A stretch of DNA of 64,000 nucleotides, from positions 186,001-250,000 of the forward strand of contig NZ_VIRV01000001.1 in the NCBI RefSeq assembly GCF_019754295.1. The letters are read 5' to 3'. This DNA comes from Sellimonas caecigallum. GTDB taxonomy: Bacteria; Bacillota; Clostridia; Lachnospirales; Lachnospiraceae. This document shows positions 54,487 through 63,965 of this stretch, one piece after another; position 1 is the stretch's first letter, and each line of letters starts with the position of its first letter. The notes beneath the pieces were generated by a model. The model saw nothing but the letters and a program-made list of their open reading frames with translations, was not told the DNA's origin and ran no database searches. Made by a program: the position numbers and the translations under genes.

Positions 54487-55220
54487 CCTATTACCTCCTC
54501 TCCTTCAAATTCCTGAAGTCCGCTAAATTTCCCCTCTCCAAACACTTTACGCCTCATTTTTTTAATAAAGCGCTTTTCCGGGCATTTTTCTGGACGTAGA
54601 AACTCAATGATCCCTCTAGTTTTCATTACAGGTCTCCAGAAATTTACCGTCATCTTATCCTGTTCTTCCGGCAGTTCTGCTTCATCTGCATATGTGATGC
54701 CATGATACATAAAACCATATGCTACCTCGCCGGGCATGTTATCATAATAGCTTTCCCCTTTACCGAACTCGCACGGATTTACAAACGCCTGACACTCCCT
54801 GGTTCCCAAAAATATATCTCTTCTACCGCCTCTTTGCACCATCTTTTTGGCAATATTATGATGTTTGTTCTCATTTCTGTCATTTTCAAGCTCAGGATGA
54901 TTTAAATTAAATTCAAAATGTGCCCGCACCTGATAGCATACATCTTTTAGATACGTGTAATATGCGAGCTCGTTTCCACCGTTATATCCTATCGGACGGA
55001 CGCCTTTTGTCTCCGTCTGGATCGGTCTCATCACACGGACTGCGTCAATGATCCATTTGATCGTTGGCTTCCAGTATATGCTCTCCGTGATCCCTTTCAG
55101 GGCTTCATAAGTAGGGATATGATAACTCGATTTTTCTCCGCCGACTCTGGTTACCGGATCGGAAAAAAGTGCATAATCTCCATATACCTCAAATTCTATT
55201 GTATTTCTGTATTTTTCCAT
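54483..55220 (-). CDS. cas5c: Cas5c (Cas5d), crRNA-processing endonuclease of type I-C
   Basis: 245 residues. In I-C, Cas5 replaces Cas6 and cuts the repeat. [40 protein letters not shown] and [16 protein letters not shown] are Cas5d positions; catalytic Tyr/Lys/His-type residues lie in these segments. GGAGG before ATG 55220, 12 bases after the cas3 stop. Confidence 0.94.
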   Translation of the reverse strand: MEKYRNTIEFEVYGDYALFSDPVTRVGGEKSSYHIPTYEALKGITESIYWKPTIKWIIDAVRVMRPIQTETKGVRPIGYNGGNELAYYTYLKDVCYQVRAHFEFNLNHPELENDRNENKHHNIAKKMVQRGGRRDIFLGTRECQAFVNPCEFGKGESYYDNMPGEVAYGFMYHGITYADEAELPEEQDKMTVNFWRPVMKTRGIIEFLRPEKCPEKRFIKKMRRKVFGEGKFSGLQEFEGEEVIG

Positions 55221-55232
55221 CTCTTCACCTCC

Positions 55233-57731
55233 TTAAAAATTTAAAAATCGGTTCCTTGGTTCTTCCAGTAAACCTTCCTTTCTGTCGTAATAATCAATAT
55301 TTAATACATTAATCGCCATATCATCGATTTTATGGATTGCCCTACCGAGCTTCTTAAAAAGATATTCTGAGAGTCCCACCGAATACTGCTGCAATGTCTG
55401 AACTGCTTTCTTTTGATCAAACAGTGATGCGAATCTATCTTCCAAGATATAAATAGCCTTTTCGGCTACATCATCATAGGGAATTACAACTGTCATTTCG
55501 GCTTCCTCGTCGATGACCTTATACTCTTTTCCCGCCGTTGCAAAGGCCTGGCATATACGAGGCTCTCCTTCCCTGCTTCCATGCCTTCTTTTAAATTGAC
55601 TACGTCCCGGTTCATTCCTTCCCAACAATTCTTCCAACGTCGTTTCACAGGAACGACTTGGATATTTCGTAGGCGCCACGCCTAAATCATGAAAGTATTC
55701 TTTGTAATATGCTGTTACCGATCTTTCTGAATCTATGGAACCTTCATAATCTTCCGGATCCTGTTTAAAATAATATAAAACCTTCTCTGCAGCTTCCTGC
55801 GCTCGTCTAATATCATAAAGTCTGTCAAGTCGTTCAGCATCCTGTGCCATTTTAATGATATAAACCTTTCCAATTTCCATCTCTTTATGTCTGTTGCAGC
55901 GCCCGGCCGCCTGAACAATGCTGTCCAATCCCGCCAAAGAACGAATTACGCAGCCAAAAGATAAGTTTACCCCAGCTTCGATGAGCTGCGTACTAACACA
56001 GATAACTGGTTTCTTATCCTTTAAATTCTGTTTAATGGCTTCCAATTCATCCTTTCTGTTCTTGGGACACATTCTGGCACTCAGATGATATAGATCGCAT
56101 TCCTCACTGCAGGACCTTTTTAATTCTTCATAAACCATTTTGGCACATTTTGTTGTGTTTACAATGATAAGCACAGAACCATATTCCTGGAAAGACTCCA
56201 GCGCAAATTCACTGATATCTTCCGGTTGCATACCACCATGCACCAGATCCGTCTTATCCTCAATCTCTACCCTCTTAAACGCATCCACATACCGCCCGGA
56301 TGGACCTACCATATCAATACAGTCAAACAAATTATTTTCCTTTAAGGATGCCAACGACGGCTGAGTAGCCGAACATAAGATAACTGTTGTATTACAAAAT
56401 ACAGTCAGAAAATTTACCGCCAGATTAAACAATTCTGTCCCCCTTATTGGAAAAGCTTGTACTTCGTCAAAGATGATCACACTATTGCACAAATTATGCA
56501 TCCTCCGGATACTGCTTTTTTGCCCAGAAAACAACGTATTGAGCATTTGCACTGCGGTAGTTACGATAATCGGAACATCCCAACTTTCCGTCAATTTCTT
56601 GTAAACCATTTCCCTGTTCTCATCTTCATAGAAAATATTGCAGTGGTGTTCCAGTACAAAGTCTCCATTTCCGACCGCCTTCCTGATATCTTCCGCGTTC
56701 TGTTCTAGTATTGAGTTGTACGGGGCGACATATATAATATGCTTCTTATGATATTTCTGTGCATGATGAAGAGCAAACCGAAGACCGCTGAATGTCTTAC
56801 CTGCCCCGGTAGGGACTGTAAGCCTGTACAAATTTCTTTCTTCTTTCGCCGCCTGAAAACAAATATCAGATATCTTATTTCGATACTCATTCAACGGACT
56901 TTTTTCTCCGGAATCGGTCAAACAATTCATATAATCCTCAAAATTTGCGATTGATTCCCACCAAATCTCCTGCATCCTTTCCTCAGTAATCCGATCTGGG
57001 TGTGGTTCTCCTTGGCAAAAGCACGCCGTATCAGTCCAGTCGCTGTCGATTAATACAGATAACGCTAATCTCTCATACATTCCCAGATAAAAATCTCTGC
57101 TCCCGCAGTCTCTTTTCCCTGTACTACGCACAAAGTCATCGATATGTCTGAGAATTTTCATTAAATCCAAATGTGCCGCGACAAGATATTTTATCAAAAG
57201 ATTCTTATCAATGATTTCAAAATATCTTTGCTGTATCGTTTCAAATTCGATTTCTCTCTCCCGACGCTTTTCAAAAAGTGTAACTCCCGATTCCATATCA
57301 ATGTTGTCCTGCAGACCATGATGTGAATAAATTACCGTACTAATAAACTCAGAGAGCATTTTTACACCAATAATACTCTCAAGAATTCTTCCCCCAGCAG
57401 ACGTATGATCAATTGTTCGTCTTCTCGCAGCCTTACCATTTTTTCGGATATCATCCATATATTCGAAAAATTCCTCACTTAGCTTCCCTGCATCATGAAG
57501 CAATGCTTCGGATATAACTATGTTTTTCAAGATTTCCAAAGGGCAGTTTTTTTCGGCAAGCTCCATTGTTCCTAAAAGATGTTCGCTTACGCTTTGTGTG
57601 GTTCTATTTTTCAAAACCACATGCGCCAAATATGAATCATTCTGCAAAAAAGCAGATTGTTTCCTTTTGTCATTATCTATAATAATCACTCCATTTCCAT
57701 ATACATTATCCATAAGCAAAACACCACACAT
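55233..57731 (-). CDS. cas3: CRISPR-associated helicase/nuclease Cas3 (HD-DEAD)
   Basis: 832 residues if read from ATG 57731. N-terminal HD nuclease: HLLGTMELA, LLHDAGK (H79, D80), SHHG (136-139). Superfamily 2 helicase: TGAGKT (308-313), FDEVQ (421-425), SATQPS, VSTQLIEAGVNL, QAAGRCNRH. Degrades target DNA after Cascade binding. The first 30-odd residues have no family match and no clear ribosome binding site; true start may be ATG 57713 or further in. First gene of the cas operon. Confidence 0.95.
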   Translation of the reverse strand: MCGVLLMDNVYGNGVIIIDNDKRKQSAFLQNDSYLAHVVLKNRTTQSVSEHLLGTMELAEKNCPLEILKNIVISEALLHDAGKLSEEFFEYMDDIRKNGKAARRRTIDHTSAGGRILESIIGVKMLSEFISTVIYSHHGLQDNIDMESGVTLFEKRREREIEFETIQQRYFEIIDKNLLIKYLVAAHLDLMKILRHIDDFVRSTGKRDCGSRDFYLGMYERLALSVLIDSDWTDTACFCQGEPHPDRITEERMQEIWWESIANFEDYMNCLTDSGEKSPLNEYRNKISDICFQAAKEERNLYRLTVPTGAGKTFSGLRFALHHAQKYHKKHIIYVAPYNSILEQNAEDIRKAVGNGDFVLEHHCNIFYEDENREMVYKKLTESWDVPIIVTTAVQMLNTLFSGQKSSIRRMHNLCNSVIIFDEVQAFPIRGTELFNLAVNFLTVFCNTTVILCSATQPSLASLKENNLFDCIDMVGPSGRYVDAFKRVEIEDKTDLVHGGMQPEDISEFALESFQEYGSVLIIVNTTKCAKMVYEELKRSCSEECDLYHLSARMCPKNRKDELEAIKQNLKDKKPVICVSTQLIEAGVNLSFGCVIRSLAGLDSIVQAAGRCNRHKEMEIGKVYIIKMAQDAERLDRLYDIRRAQEAAEKVLYYFKQDPEDYEGSIDSERSVTAYYKEYFHDLGVAPTKYPSRSCETTLEELLGRNEPGRSQFKRRHGSREGEPRICQAFATAGKEYKVIDEEAEMTVVIPYDDVAEKAIYILEDRFASLFDQKKAVQTLQQYSVGLSEYLFKKLGRAIHKIDDMAINVLNIDYYDRKEGLLEEPRNRFLNF

Positions 57732-58253
57732 TCAGTATTTATGCGGATTTGCAAGACATAACAAACTTCTTTATATCTCGTTAAGAAAGCTTTCCAACTA
57801 TTTACTTTTTGCCGCCAATATTTTTGTGTGTTTTTATTATTTTTTAGTTTGTTTTTTTATGTTTTTTATATATTTTAACCAATTTTAACACAATCTAACT
57901 TTTTAAACAAGAATAAAACTAACTATATATTCAAACCCGTAAAAGAAGGGTTTATGAGTAAATATATTTCTAATAGTCAGAGCTTCCCGAAGTTTATTAA
58001 AAAACTTTGTAACCCTCTGAATAAAGTACCTTATGTATGTTATGGATATTAGGGGACATATTTATCCTACCATCTGAAAAGCCGATCACAACACACAAAA
58101 AATCCTGGAATCTAAACCTATACTCAGGCAAACTCTGATTTCAGGAAAGCCCTTATTTTCTACACTTTTTGTTATAACTTCGTCATTTAGATTCGCTACG
58201 GAAGCAAGCTTTCTACGCTCGTCCACAACTTTTATTTCACTCCTTCTGAAAAT
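57732..58253. other. AT-rich region upstream of cas3
   Basis: No convincing gene. Contains AAACCC-GTAAAAGAA-GGGTTT (57935-57955, weak hairpin). A minus-strand open stretch (about 58095-58230) reads VVDERRKLASVANLNDEVIT without a well-placed start; AAGGAG lies 13 bases before its GTG. The cas operon promoter must lie in the 57740-57900 AT-rich part. Confidence 0.5.
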
Positions 58254-58625
58254 TTATTTGCGCCAGAACGTCGAACACTCCGCTTTATCTATCCGATTAA
58301 AATTGATGATTTTTTCTAACAAAGGAAAATTTACCGTATCCTCCCATCCAATTCTGAAAAGATTTTTGCTTTGCGTGTATCCTGCTTCCCTGATTTCATT
58401 TGAAAACTCTTCCATTCCTTTTGTCTCCGGATAAATAGGAAAATGGTTCTTAGAAGCACTAAATCCAATAATAAATGTTTTGTGTTCCAGAAACATAGGC
58501 TGTTTCCACATTGTTTTATATTCCAAATCAGGGAACGTTCGTGTAATCCAGGCAAAAATTTGGCGCAGACGCTTTCTATGCTCTTCATTTTCAATGGTTG
58601 ACAGATATTCTTCCATTTCTTTCAC
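58254..58625 (-). CDS. DUF1801 (YdhG/iron-chaperone-like) protein
   Basis: 123 residues. KRLRQIFAWITRTFPDLEYK, TMWKQPMFLEHKTFIIGFSA, then KNHFPIYPETKGMEEFSNEI are the DUF1801 (YdhG/Fra-like) core, a small frataxin-like fold. Start is GTG 58625, 8 bases after GGAG; the ATG two codons later is too far. Sits between the cas operon and mcrBC, facing the same way; a role in defence is not implied. Confidence 0.82.
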   Translation of the reverse strand: MKEMEEYLSTIENEEHRKRLRQIFAWITRTFPDLEYKTMWKQPMFLEHKTFIIGFSASKNHFPIYPETKGMEEFSNEIREAGYTQSKNLFRIGWEDTVNFPLLEKIINFNRIDKAECSTFWRK

Positions 58626-58729
58626 AACTGCAACTCCTTTACCTAATTCTGAGTTTACTCTTCCCTGATTAGGTTTTTGTATTCTGATGAAAAAATTTTA
58701 TTTATAGGGGTTTGGGATTCCACTTTCTC

Positions 58730-59785
58730 TCACTTCCCAAAGTGCTCATCTACTATTGCATTCAGTTGCGTAGCGATATGTGAAAATTCGCAGTTTAGAT
58801 CCAGCGTTTTCGTACTTATCTGGTTTCCGCTCATCTGATAGACGTTATCTGGCTGAATTGCCTCGTCTGTCGCTGCATAAAGAAGCATTCCAGAAACAGT
58901 ATGAGGTTCGTCTCCAAATTCCGCATCCTTGTTTTTTACGTAAGTAAAGATTTGGTACAAATTTCCAGAATGAAGCGTATGGACATCATACTTTGCCTGT
59001 GTCGTATGTGTATAATACTTAGCATCGATGATGAGCACCTTATTCCCCTGAGTCAGCATAATATCGCTCTGCATAATCGGCAACATCGTACCAAACCCAT
59101 CATCTAAAACCCACGGAATCTGTGATGCTCTTACCATTATTTGTGGGCACTCCTTGGTATAGTATTCAAGAATAAACTTCTCATACAGACGATTCATGCG
59201 CTGCTCGTCAACAAAAGAGGCAAGCTTGTATTCTCCAGAATCTGTAGTTAAAAGCATCCCCTCAAGAATGAGCTGACACAAACTTATGAGCATCCGATAG
59301 GTATTATTGTTCCTCTGGAAGCGAATAGCTGTCCAGCGAATCGTACTTGGATCAATAGTTTCTACATTTGAGAAGAACAGCATTTCTTTTTTTAGGTCGT
59401 TTTTATATCGTTGGTCTACCCGGGCATGTCGGAGAAGGAGCATAACTGTTGTTTTCAGAATCTGATTCAAAAGATTGTTTTCAGAAAGCTCATCATACTC
59501 GCAAGTCAGTACTCTCTTTCTGGCAAGACGGTTTTGAATGGTTCCAGACATATCAATTTTGCCGCGAACCACCGCGATATCTTCTTTACAACTCAAATAC
59601 TGCCTATACAAGCCCTGCTTCAATTGCCTACCGATTCCTTTAGAAAGAATGGCAGCAAAAAGGTTATGTATGTTCTCAAATTCTTCAGCAGCAATATCCT
59701 CATAACTACCTTGATTCAGTATCACAAAGGCATACGAAAGCATGTAGTATATATTCTTTATAAAGATACTCTTATCCTTAATCAT
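58730..59785 (-). CDS. mcrC: McrC family nuclease subunit (McrBC restriction system)
   Basis: 351 residues. N-terminal helical part (KNIYYMLSYAFVILNQGSYE), GRQLKQGLYRQYLSCKEDIA, VVRGKIDM, and a C-terminal PD-(D/E)xK nuclease region with SDIMLTQGNKVLIIDAKYY (Asp, DAK). McrC supplies the nuclease of the GTP-dependent McrBC machine that cuts methylated DNA. ATG 59785 overlaps the mcrB stop (ATGA). Confidence 0.9.
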   Translation of the reverse strand: MIKDKSIFIKNIYYMLSYAFVILNQGSYEDIAAEEFENIHNLFAAILSKGIGRQLKQGLYRQYLSCKEDIAVVRGKIDMSGTIQNRLARKRVLTCEYDELSENNLLNQILKTTVMLLLRHARVDQRYKNDLKKEMLFFSNVETIDPSTIRWTAIRFQRNNNTYRMLISLCQLILEGMLLTTDSGEYKLASFVDEQRMNRLYEKFILEYYTKECPQIMVRASQIPWVLDDGFGTMLPIMQSDIMLTQGNKVLIIDAKYYTHTTQAKYDVHTLHSGNLYQIFTYVKNKDAEFGDEPHTVSGMLLYAATDEAIQPDNVYQMSGNQISTKTLDLNCEFSHIATQLNAIVDEHFGK

Positions 59786-60906
59786 TGAAACACTCCCAGC
59801 AGAATGTTCTCCCAACGCTGAAGATTGTTGGCATCGTCAAACCAATATTCTCTTAGCATTGGAAGAATATCGTAATCTACAACAGAATGCAACCATTCCT
59901 CTGTGCGAACGTCCCTACCACAGAAATAGCTGTGTCCAATGCAGAACCCCTTGCCCAGCGATTTATCGAGAACAATTGCACGATTCAAATCCTTGACCTT
60001 TGACACAAGTTCATTCAACATTTCATTGTTTAAGTTGTTCTGATAATGAATGAAACCCTCAGAATCAAAACCTGGTTCAATTTCAAAGAAGCTAAATCGA
60101 CGCCGAAGCGCATAATCAATCATGGCAAGACTTCGGTCAGCCGTATTCATCATACCGATAATATAGAGATTCTTCGGTACAGAGAACGAAAGTCCATTAT
60201 AAGCCAGTGTTGCCTTTGTACCTCTATAATCTTTTTCAATCAACATCAACAACTCCCCAAAAATCTTGCTCATGTTGCCACGGTTAATCTCATCGATAAT
60301 GAAGAAGAACTCTTTAGCCGGCTGGTTTGCTGCCTTCTGGCAGAAGCGGTAGAAAATGCCGTATTTCAGTTCGAATCCATCCTTGACCGGTTTATAACCC
60401 ATCACGAAATCCTCATAAGAATAGTTTTGATGGAATTGGACAAATTCAATACGGCTGTCATCCTTTTCCCCCATCATAGACCATGCCAAGCGTCTTGCGG
60501 CAAAAGTCTTACCTACCCCCGGAGCTCCCTGTAGAATAATGTTTTTCTTGTTACGAAGGACAGCTACCAGGCTCTCATATCGTTTTTCCGTCATATAGAC
60601 TTCGTTCAAGAAATCACTCTTTGCGTAGGCATCGGCAGAAGTTGTCTCAGCCACCGGATTTTCTTCACGGATCATATCGAGAATGAAGTCGTATTCGCCT
60701 CTAGTCAACTTAAACAAGCTGCCTTGTGGATTCTGGAAATACTCCATACGTTCCAGCTCTGAACATTCCTTTAAAGTTGCATAATTAATCGGAGATGTCA
60801 ATCCTTCAACCTTTTCAAAGAACAGGTTCTCGCCATCCTGCTCTGCACTGACACGTGCAATTGCCACAATCTGCTTGACCGGATTCGACTCATAACCGAT
60901 GATCAT
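59782..60906 (-). CDS. mcrB: McrB family AAA+ GTPase, 5' end damaged
   Basis: 374 residues from ATG 60906. AAA+ module complete: Walker A LQGAPGVGKT (125-134), Walker B IIDEINRGN (203-211), McrB signature MNTADRS (253-259). Upstream, the same frame stays open to about 61047 and reads GGKFQLPGDYTLYNENGN, FQNFLDAKSGD, a DNA-recognition (EVE-like) domain continued by GYESNPVKQIVA, but has no start codon. The N-terminal specificity domain is therefore cut. If translated from 60906, the protein would be a motor without its target reader. Confidence 0.8.
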   Translation of the reverse strand: MIIGYESNPVKQIVAIARVSAEQDGENLFFEKVEGLTSPINYATLKECSELERMEYFQNPQGSLFKLTRGEYDFILDMIREENPVAETTSADAYAKSDFLNEVYMTEKRYESLVAVLRNKKNIILQGAPGVGKTFAARRLAWSMMGEKDDSRIEFVQFHQNYSYEDFVMGYKPVKDGFELKYGIFYRFCQKAANQPAKEFFFIIDEINRGNMSKIFGELLMLIEKDYRGTKATLAYNGLSFSVPKNLYIIGMMNTADRSLAMIDYALRRRFSFFEIEPGFDSEGFIHYQNNLNNEMLNELVSKVKDLNRAIVLDKSLGKGFCIGHSYFCGRDVRTEEWLHSVVDYDILPMLREYWFDDANNLQRWENILLGVFQ

Positions 60907-61094
60907 ATCGCCAGACTTTGCATCAAGAAAGTTCTGAAAAATACGACGCTTATTTCCATTTTCATTATAAAGGGTATAGTCCCCCGGTAGTTGGAATTTG
61001 CCACCGTATCTGCAACAAAATTGATAAACTCTACCTTGACGTTGTGATCAAATTGCTTTCGTGGAACACTGGCAGGAATAGATATCTGTATCAT
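60907..61094 (-). pseudogene. Displaced 5' remnant of mcrB
   Basis: From ATG 61094 a frame reads MIQISIPASVPRKQFDHNVK, VEFINFVADTVANSN and ends at 60903 in nonsense. The mcrB frame overlaps it, and a run of five G (60981-60985 on plus as C) lies where the two would join. Either a frameshift or a junction left by the IS insertion just upstream. Confidence 0.45.
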
Positions 61095-61144
61095 ACATCC
61101 CTGTATACGACTTTTAAATCATAGATTCTTTCCTTGGATTGTTT

Positions 61145-61207
61145 TTATGATCGACCTTGTTGCTTCATATATTCGAGTGCTTTGTAATATTGTTTTTTTG
61201 AATACAT
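61145..61207 (-). pseudogene. Truncated IS3-family orfA start
   Basis: MYSKKQYYKALEYMKQQGRS then stop, with AAGGA upstream. MYSK-x-QYYKALE is the start of the transposase orfA of one IS3 subgroup; the rest is missing. Confidence 0.45.
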
Positions 61208-61281
61208 TTTATCCTTTCTTAATGGTATTTAGTTCAACTTTTTGTCAGCACGCCCAATTTGGGGGCGGACGTTTTCTTGGA

Positions 61282-61578
61282 CTAAACGGTCCCTCCTCTA
61301 CTTTGCCTATATTCCACTGGACTCATTCCACCCAATGATATCTTGATTCTCTTGTCCCGATGCCATATCATATATTCTTGAATTTACCGGATAAATTCTT
61401 TGATTGTTGTATCTTTCCATGAACGGCCATAAAACATCTCATTTTTCATTCGCCCAAAAAACCTCCACAATAGGAAATAAATATACTTTTCCTGCCACAC
61501 TTTCCGCTTGTAAGAGGGAAAGTCGGAAAGATATCCGCAGCCGACGCTTACCTGCATATTCTTAAAAATATCGTTCAT
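61282..61578 (-). mobile_element. IS3-family transposase (orfB) C-terminal remnant
   Basis: One frame reads FFGRMKNEMFYGRSW, IKEFIR, stop (61384), then IQEYMIWHRDKRIKISLGG and MSPVEYRQS to a stop at 61282. These are the last 60-odd residues of the IS3 rve/DDE transposase (the E is in KNEM...EFI region). An in-frame stop and loss of the catalytic core make it dead. The following CGCCC-CCAAATT-GGGCG dyad may be part of the IS end. Confidence 0.75.
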
Positions 61579-61608
61579 TTCATCACTCCAATCTAAAATT
61601 TAGGCAAG

Positions 61609-61641
61609 AAAAAAGCAGTCAATCCTGAGACTAACTGCTTT
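61609..61641 (-). terminator. Terminator of the gene at 61647
   Basis: AAAGCAGTT / AACTGCTTT-type stem (GAAAGCAGT and ACTGCTTTT arms) followed by TTTTTTC on the minus strand. Confidence 0.75.
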
Positions 61642-61646
61642 CAATA

Positions 61647-62132
61647 TCAACTACCGAACAAATTAAATTCTTTTTGCAACCAATTTTCTATTTGTTTTGC
61701 TTCTTTCTCCTTTAACCCAACCTCTATTTGCTTTGGAATAATTACTAAAATTTTACTCTTTTCCCACTCAAGATTATTCAAAGTAAGAAATTCTTTTGCA
61801 TTCCATTTGGTTTTAGGTGCATATTTTAAATTTTTCGTAAAATTTACATCAGAAGTTCTATTAACCAATTTAGACTTTGTTTTACCTGCAACAATTCCAT
61901 ATAATTGATTGTTCATTTTGAAAAATTTTATATATGTAAAATAAAATATTCCTGCTTCAGCAAGTTTATTTTCAAAACTATCACTAGGTCTAATTAACTT
62001 TGGGTTATTAGTCGGTATGTCAGTATCAAACCATTTATATGAATGTTTGTAATCAGACTTATTTAACTGTTCTTCAATTTCTTTATCAGTATAAAAACTG
62101 AATTGTTTAGTATATTGAAAATTCTTGCCCAT
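61647..62132 (-). CDS. Hypothetical protein, AT-rich orphan
   Basis: 161 residues; not recognised. Lysine- and asparagine-rich. The middle reads FYFTYIKFFKMNNQLYGIVA, GKTKSKLVNRTSDVNF, and the C-terminus EKEAKQIENWLQKEFNLFGS. The layout (aromatic strand, YGIVAGKT, final helix with ENWL...NLFGS) is faintly like a GIY-YIG nuclease, but catalytic residues cannot be assigned. Base composition is clearly more AT-rich than the housekeeping genes, suggesting acquisition. Has its own terminator. Confidence 0.6.
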   Translation of the reverse strand: MGKNFQYTKQFSFYTDKEIEEQLNKSDYKHSYKWFDTDIPTNNPKLIRPSDSFENKLAEAGIFYFTYIKFFKMNNQLYGIVAGKTKSKLVNRTSDVNFTKNLKYAPKTKWNAKEFLTLNNLEWEKSKILVIIPKQIEVGLKEKEAKQIENWLQKEFNLFGS

Positions 62133-62209
62133 AAAATAGGTTTCTCCTTTGATGTTTTATTAAGATATTTTAATTATAGCACCCTCTATATAAACACCAA
62201 AATAAAATT

Positions 62210-62350
62210 TTATGTACCGATAATTTTGTTGAACAGTTCTAAGAGTACGTTTTTTACACCGCCAACATTGAACACCAATTCGACTAAGATAGTAACGACA
62301 GTCGCTAGGGCAAGTACGCCCGTACATAATCGTTTCAATCTCTTTTTCAT
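62210..62350 (-). CDS. Short protein with a secretion-signal-like N-terminus, possibly a fragment
   Basis: 46 residues from ATG 62350: MKKRLKRLCTGVLALATVV, then TILVELVFNVGGVKNVLLEL and FNKIIGT. AAAGGAG lies 11 bases upstream. The first 20 residues resemble the signal peptide of surface proteins carried by conjugative elements; the rest does not. Either a small membrane peptide or a scar of a larger gene. Confidence 0.45.
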   Translation of the reverse strand: MKKRLKRLCTGVLALATVVTILVELVFNVGGVKNVLLELFNKIIGT

Positions 62351-62454
62351 AATGCTTCATGCTCCTTTCATTTTAGGTAAAAAATAGACGCTCATTTCTG
62401 AACGTCTTACATTGAAAAGGGATACTTTTTACAAGTACCCCTCAAATTGAATAT

Positions 62455-62591
62455 TTAGTTTCTTGTGTTCCCACACTCTATATCAACAACTACTGAAACA
62501 TTGATATAGTTTTTAATCTCTTTATTTCGGATTTTATCGCCCTCACTCGTAAAGACGATATGTTTGAAAAAGTGCCTAAAATTAAGGATTT
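62455..62591 (-). pseudogene. Open fragment without start, downstream of rlmD
   Basis: A minus-strand frame overlapping the rlmD end reads TKTNYVEILNFRHFFKHIVF, TSEGDKIRNKEIKNYINVSV and VVDIECGNTRN before a stop at 62455. No start codon or ribosome binding site; protein-like composition suggests the tail of a lost gene. Confidence 0.35.
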
Positions 62592-63965
62592 CTACATAGT
62601 TCGTCTTTGTAGCAACACACAAGTCTCAACATGATATGTCCCTGGAAATAAATCCACGCAGCTTACTCTTTCGACTTTATACCCTCTTCCTGTGAGCATT
62701 TCCAAGTCTCTTGCCAGGCTGGTCGGCTTGCATGAGATATAGACCATCGTGTCCACACCAAAATCAATGATTTTTTCCAACGCTTTTGGATGGACTCCAT
62801 CGCGCGGAGGATCCAGGATGATGAGGTCCGGCACTTCCTGGAGATCGTCGATGACTTTCAGGACATCCCCAGCCCAGAAGCTGCAGTTTTCCAGATTGTT
62901 CAGCGTGGCATTTTCACGGGCAGCTTCCACAGCTTCCTCCACGATCTCCACTCCTACCACTTTCTTTGCCACAGGTGCGACGATCTGGGCAATGGTTCCC
63001 GTACCGCTGTACAGGTCAAAGATGACTTTGTCTTTCGTCTCTCCGATATAGTCGCGCGCAGTTTGATACAGCACCTCAGCTCCAAGGGAGTTTGTCTGGA
63101 AGAAGGAAAATGGCGTGATCTTAAATTTTAATCCCAGCAGTTCTTCATAGAAGAAATCCTGTCCGAATAAGATTTCTGTCCCTTCATCTTTTACGACGTC
63201 CGCCAGGCTGTCATTCTTCGTGTGGAGGATGCCTGCGAATGTTCCGTCCAGTTCCAGGGCAAGAAGCGCGTCTTTCCATCCTTCCAGAAGTGCGTCTTCT
63301 CCTGTGTAAGTGGTCGTCGTTATGAGATCCACGAGGATTTCCTGCGTCTTTACTGCTTTTCTCACAAGCAGGTGGCGGAGATATCCTTCGTGGCGCATGC
63401 GATGATAGAATGGGACAGACTGGGCGGCAAAGTAATTCCGGGTGCACTCCAGTATTTTTCTGTAATCTTCATCCACGATCCGGCAGTCGGAGACGGTCAC
63501 AATATCATGGAAGCTTCCTCTCTTGTGCATACCGAGGGAGAGTGGTCCGTCTTTATATTCATCTCCGAAGGAGAATTCCATCTTGTTTCGATAACATTCC
63601 TTTACAGGACTTTCTTTGATTCCATCAAAGATATAGTTTGAGATTACCCCGTCAAGCAATTCTTTGACCTGGGCTTCTTTCAGCTTTAGTTGTTCTTCAT
63701 ATGGAAGATTCTGATAGGTGCAGCCGCCGCAGGCGCCAAAGTGCGGACATGGAGGCTGGATTTCCATTTCTGACGGCTCCACTACTTCCAGTATTCGCCC
63801 TTCTGCTTTTCCTTTTCTCACTTTATTGACAGAAACTTTTACTGTTTGGCCCGGGATGGCATTTTTTACAATGATTTCTTTCTCCTCTCCATCCACTTTT
63901 ACGATTCCCTTGTTGGGAAATTTTACGCAGCTTACGCGTCCTTCATATACGCTCCCTTTTTTCAT
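62592..63965 (-). CDS. rlmD: 23S rRNA (uracil(1939)-C5)-methyltransferase RlmD
   Basis: 457 residues. TRAM domain (1-60), then the iron-sulfur cluster site CPHFGACGGCTYQ with further Cys in VSDCRIVD, and the methyltransferase domain with FFQTNSLGAEVLY, IFDLYSGTGTIAQIVA, ILDPPRDGVHPKAL, MVYISCKPTSLARDL (catalytic Cys in SCKPTS). Methylates U1939 with SAM. Ends HVETCVLLQRRTM. Complete in the window; lies outside the defence region. Confidence 0.93.
   Translation of the reverse strand: MKKGSVYEGRVSCVKFPNKGIVKVDGEEKEIIVKNAIPGQTVKVSVNKVRKGKAEGRILEVVEPSEMEIQPPCPHFGACGGCTYQNLPYEEQLKLKEAQVKELLDGVISNYIFDGIKESPVKECYRNKMEFSFGDEYKDGPLSLGMHKRGSFHDIVTVSDCRIVDEDYRKILECTRNYFAAQSVPFYHRMRHEGYLRHLLVRKAVKTQEILVDLITTTTYTGEDALLEGWKDALLALELDGTFAGILHTKNDSLADVVKDEGTEILFGQDFFYEELLGLKFKITPFSFFQTNSLGAEVLYQTARDYIGETKDKVIFDLYSGTGTIAQIVAPVAKKVVGVEIVEEAVEAARENATLNNLENCSFWAGDVLKVIDDLQEVPDLIILDPPRDGVHPKALEKIIDFGVDTMVYISCKPTSLARDLEMLTGRGYKVERVSCVDLFPGTYHVETCVLLQRRTM

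Noticed and set aside
58095-58230. Open frame VVDERRKLASVANLN upstream of cas3
   Set aside because: Start codon spacing is poor and no family is recognised; kept only as a note in the intergenic entry.
62160-62360. 66-residue minus-strand frame starting MKHYEKEIET
   Set aside because: Its start has only one base between the ribosome binding site and the ATG; the overlapping MKKRLKRL frame has better spacing and a signal-like start.
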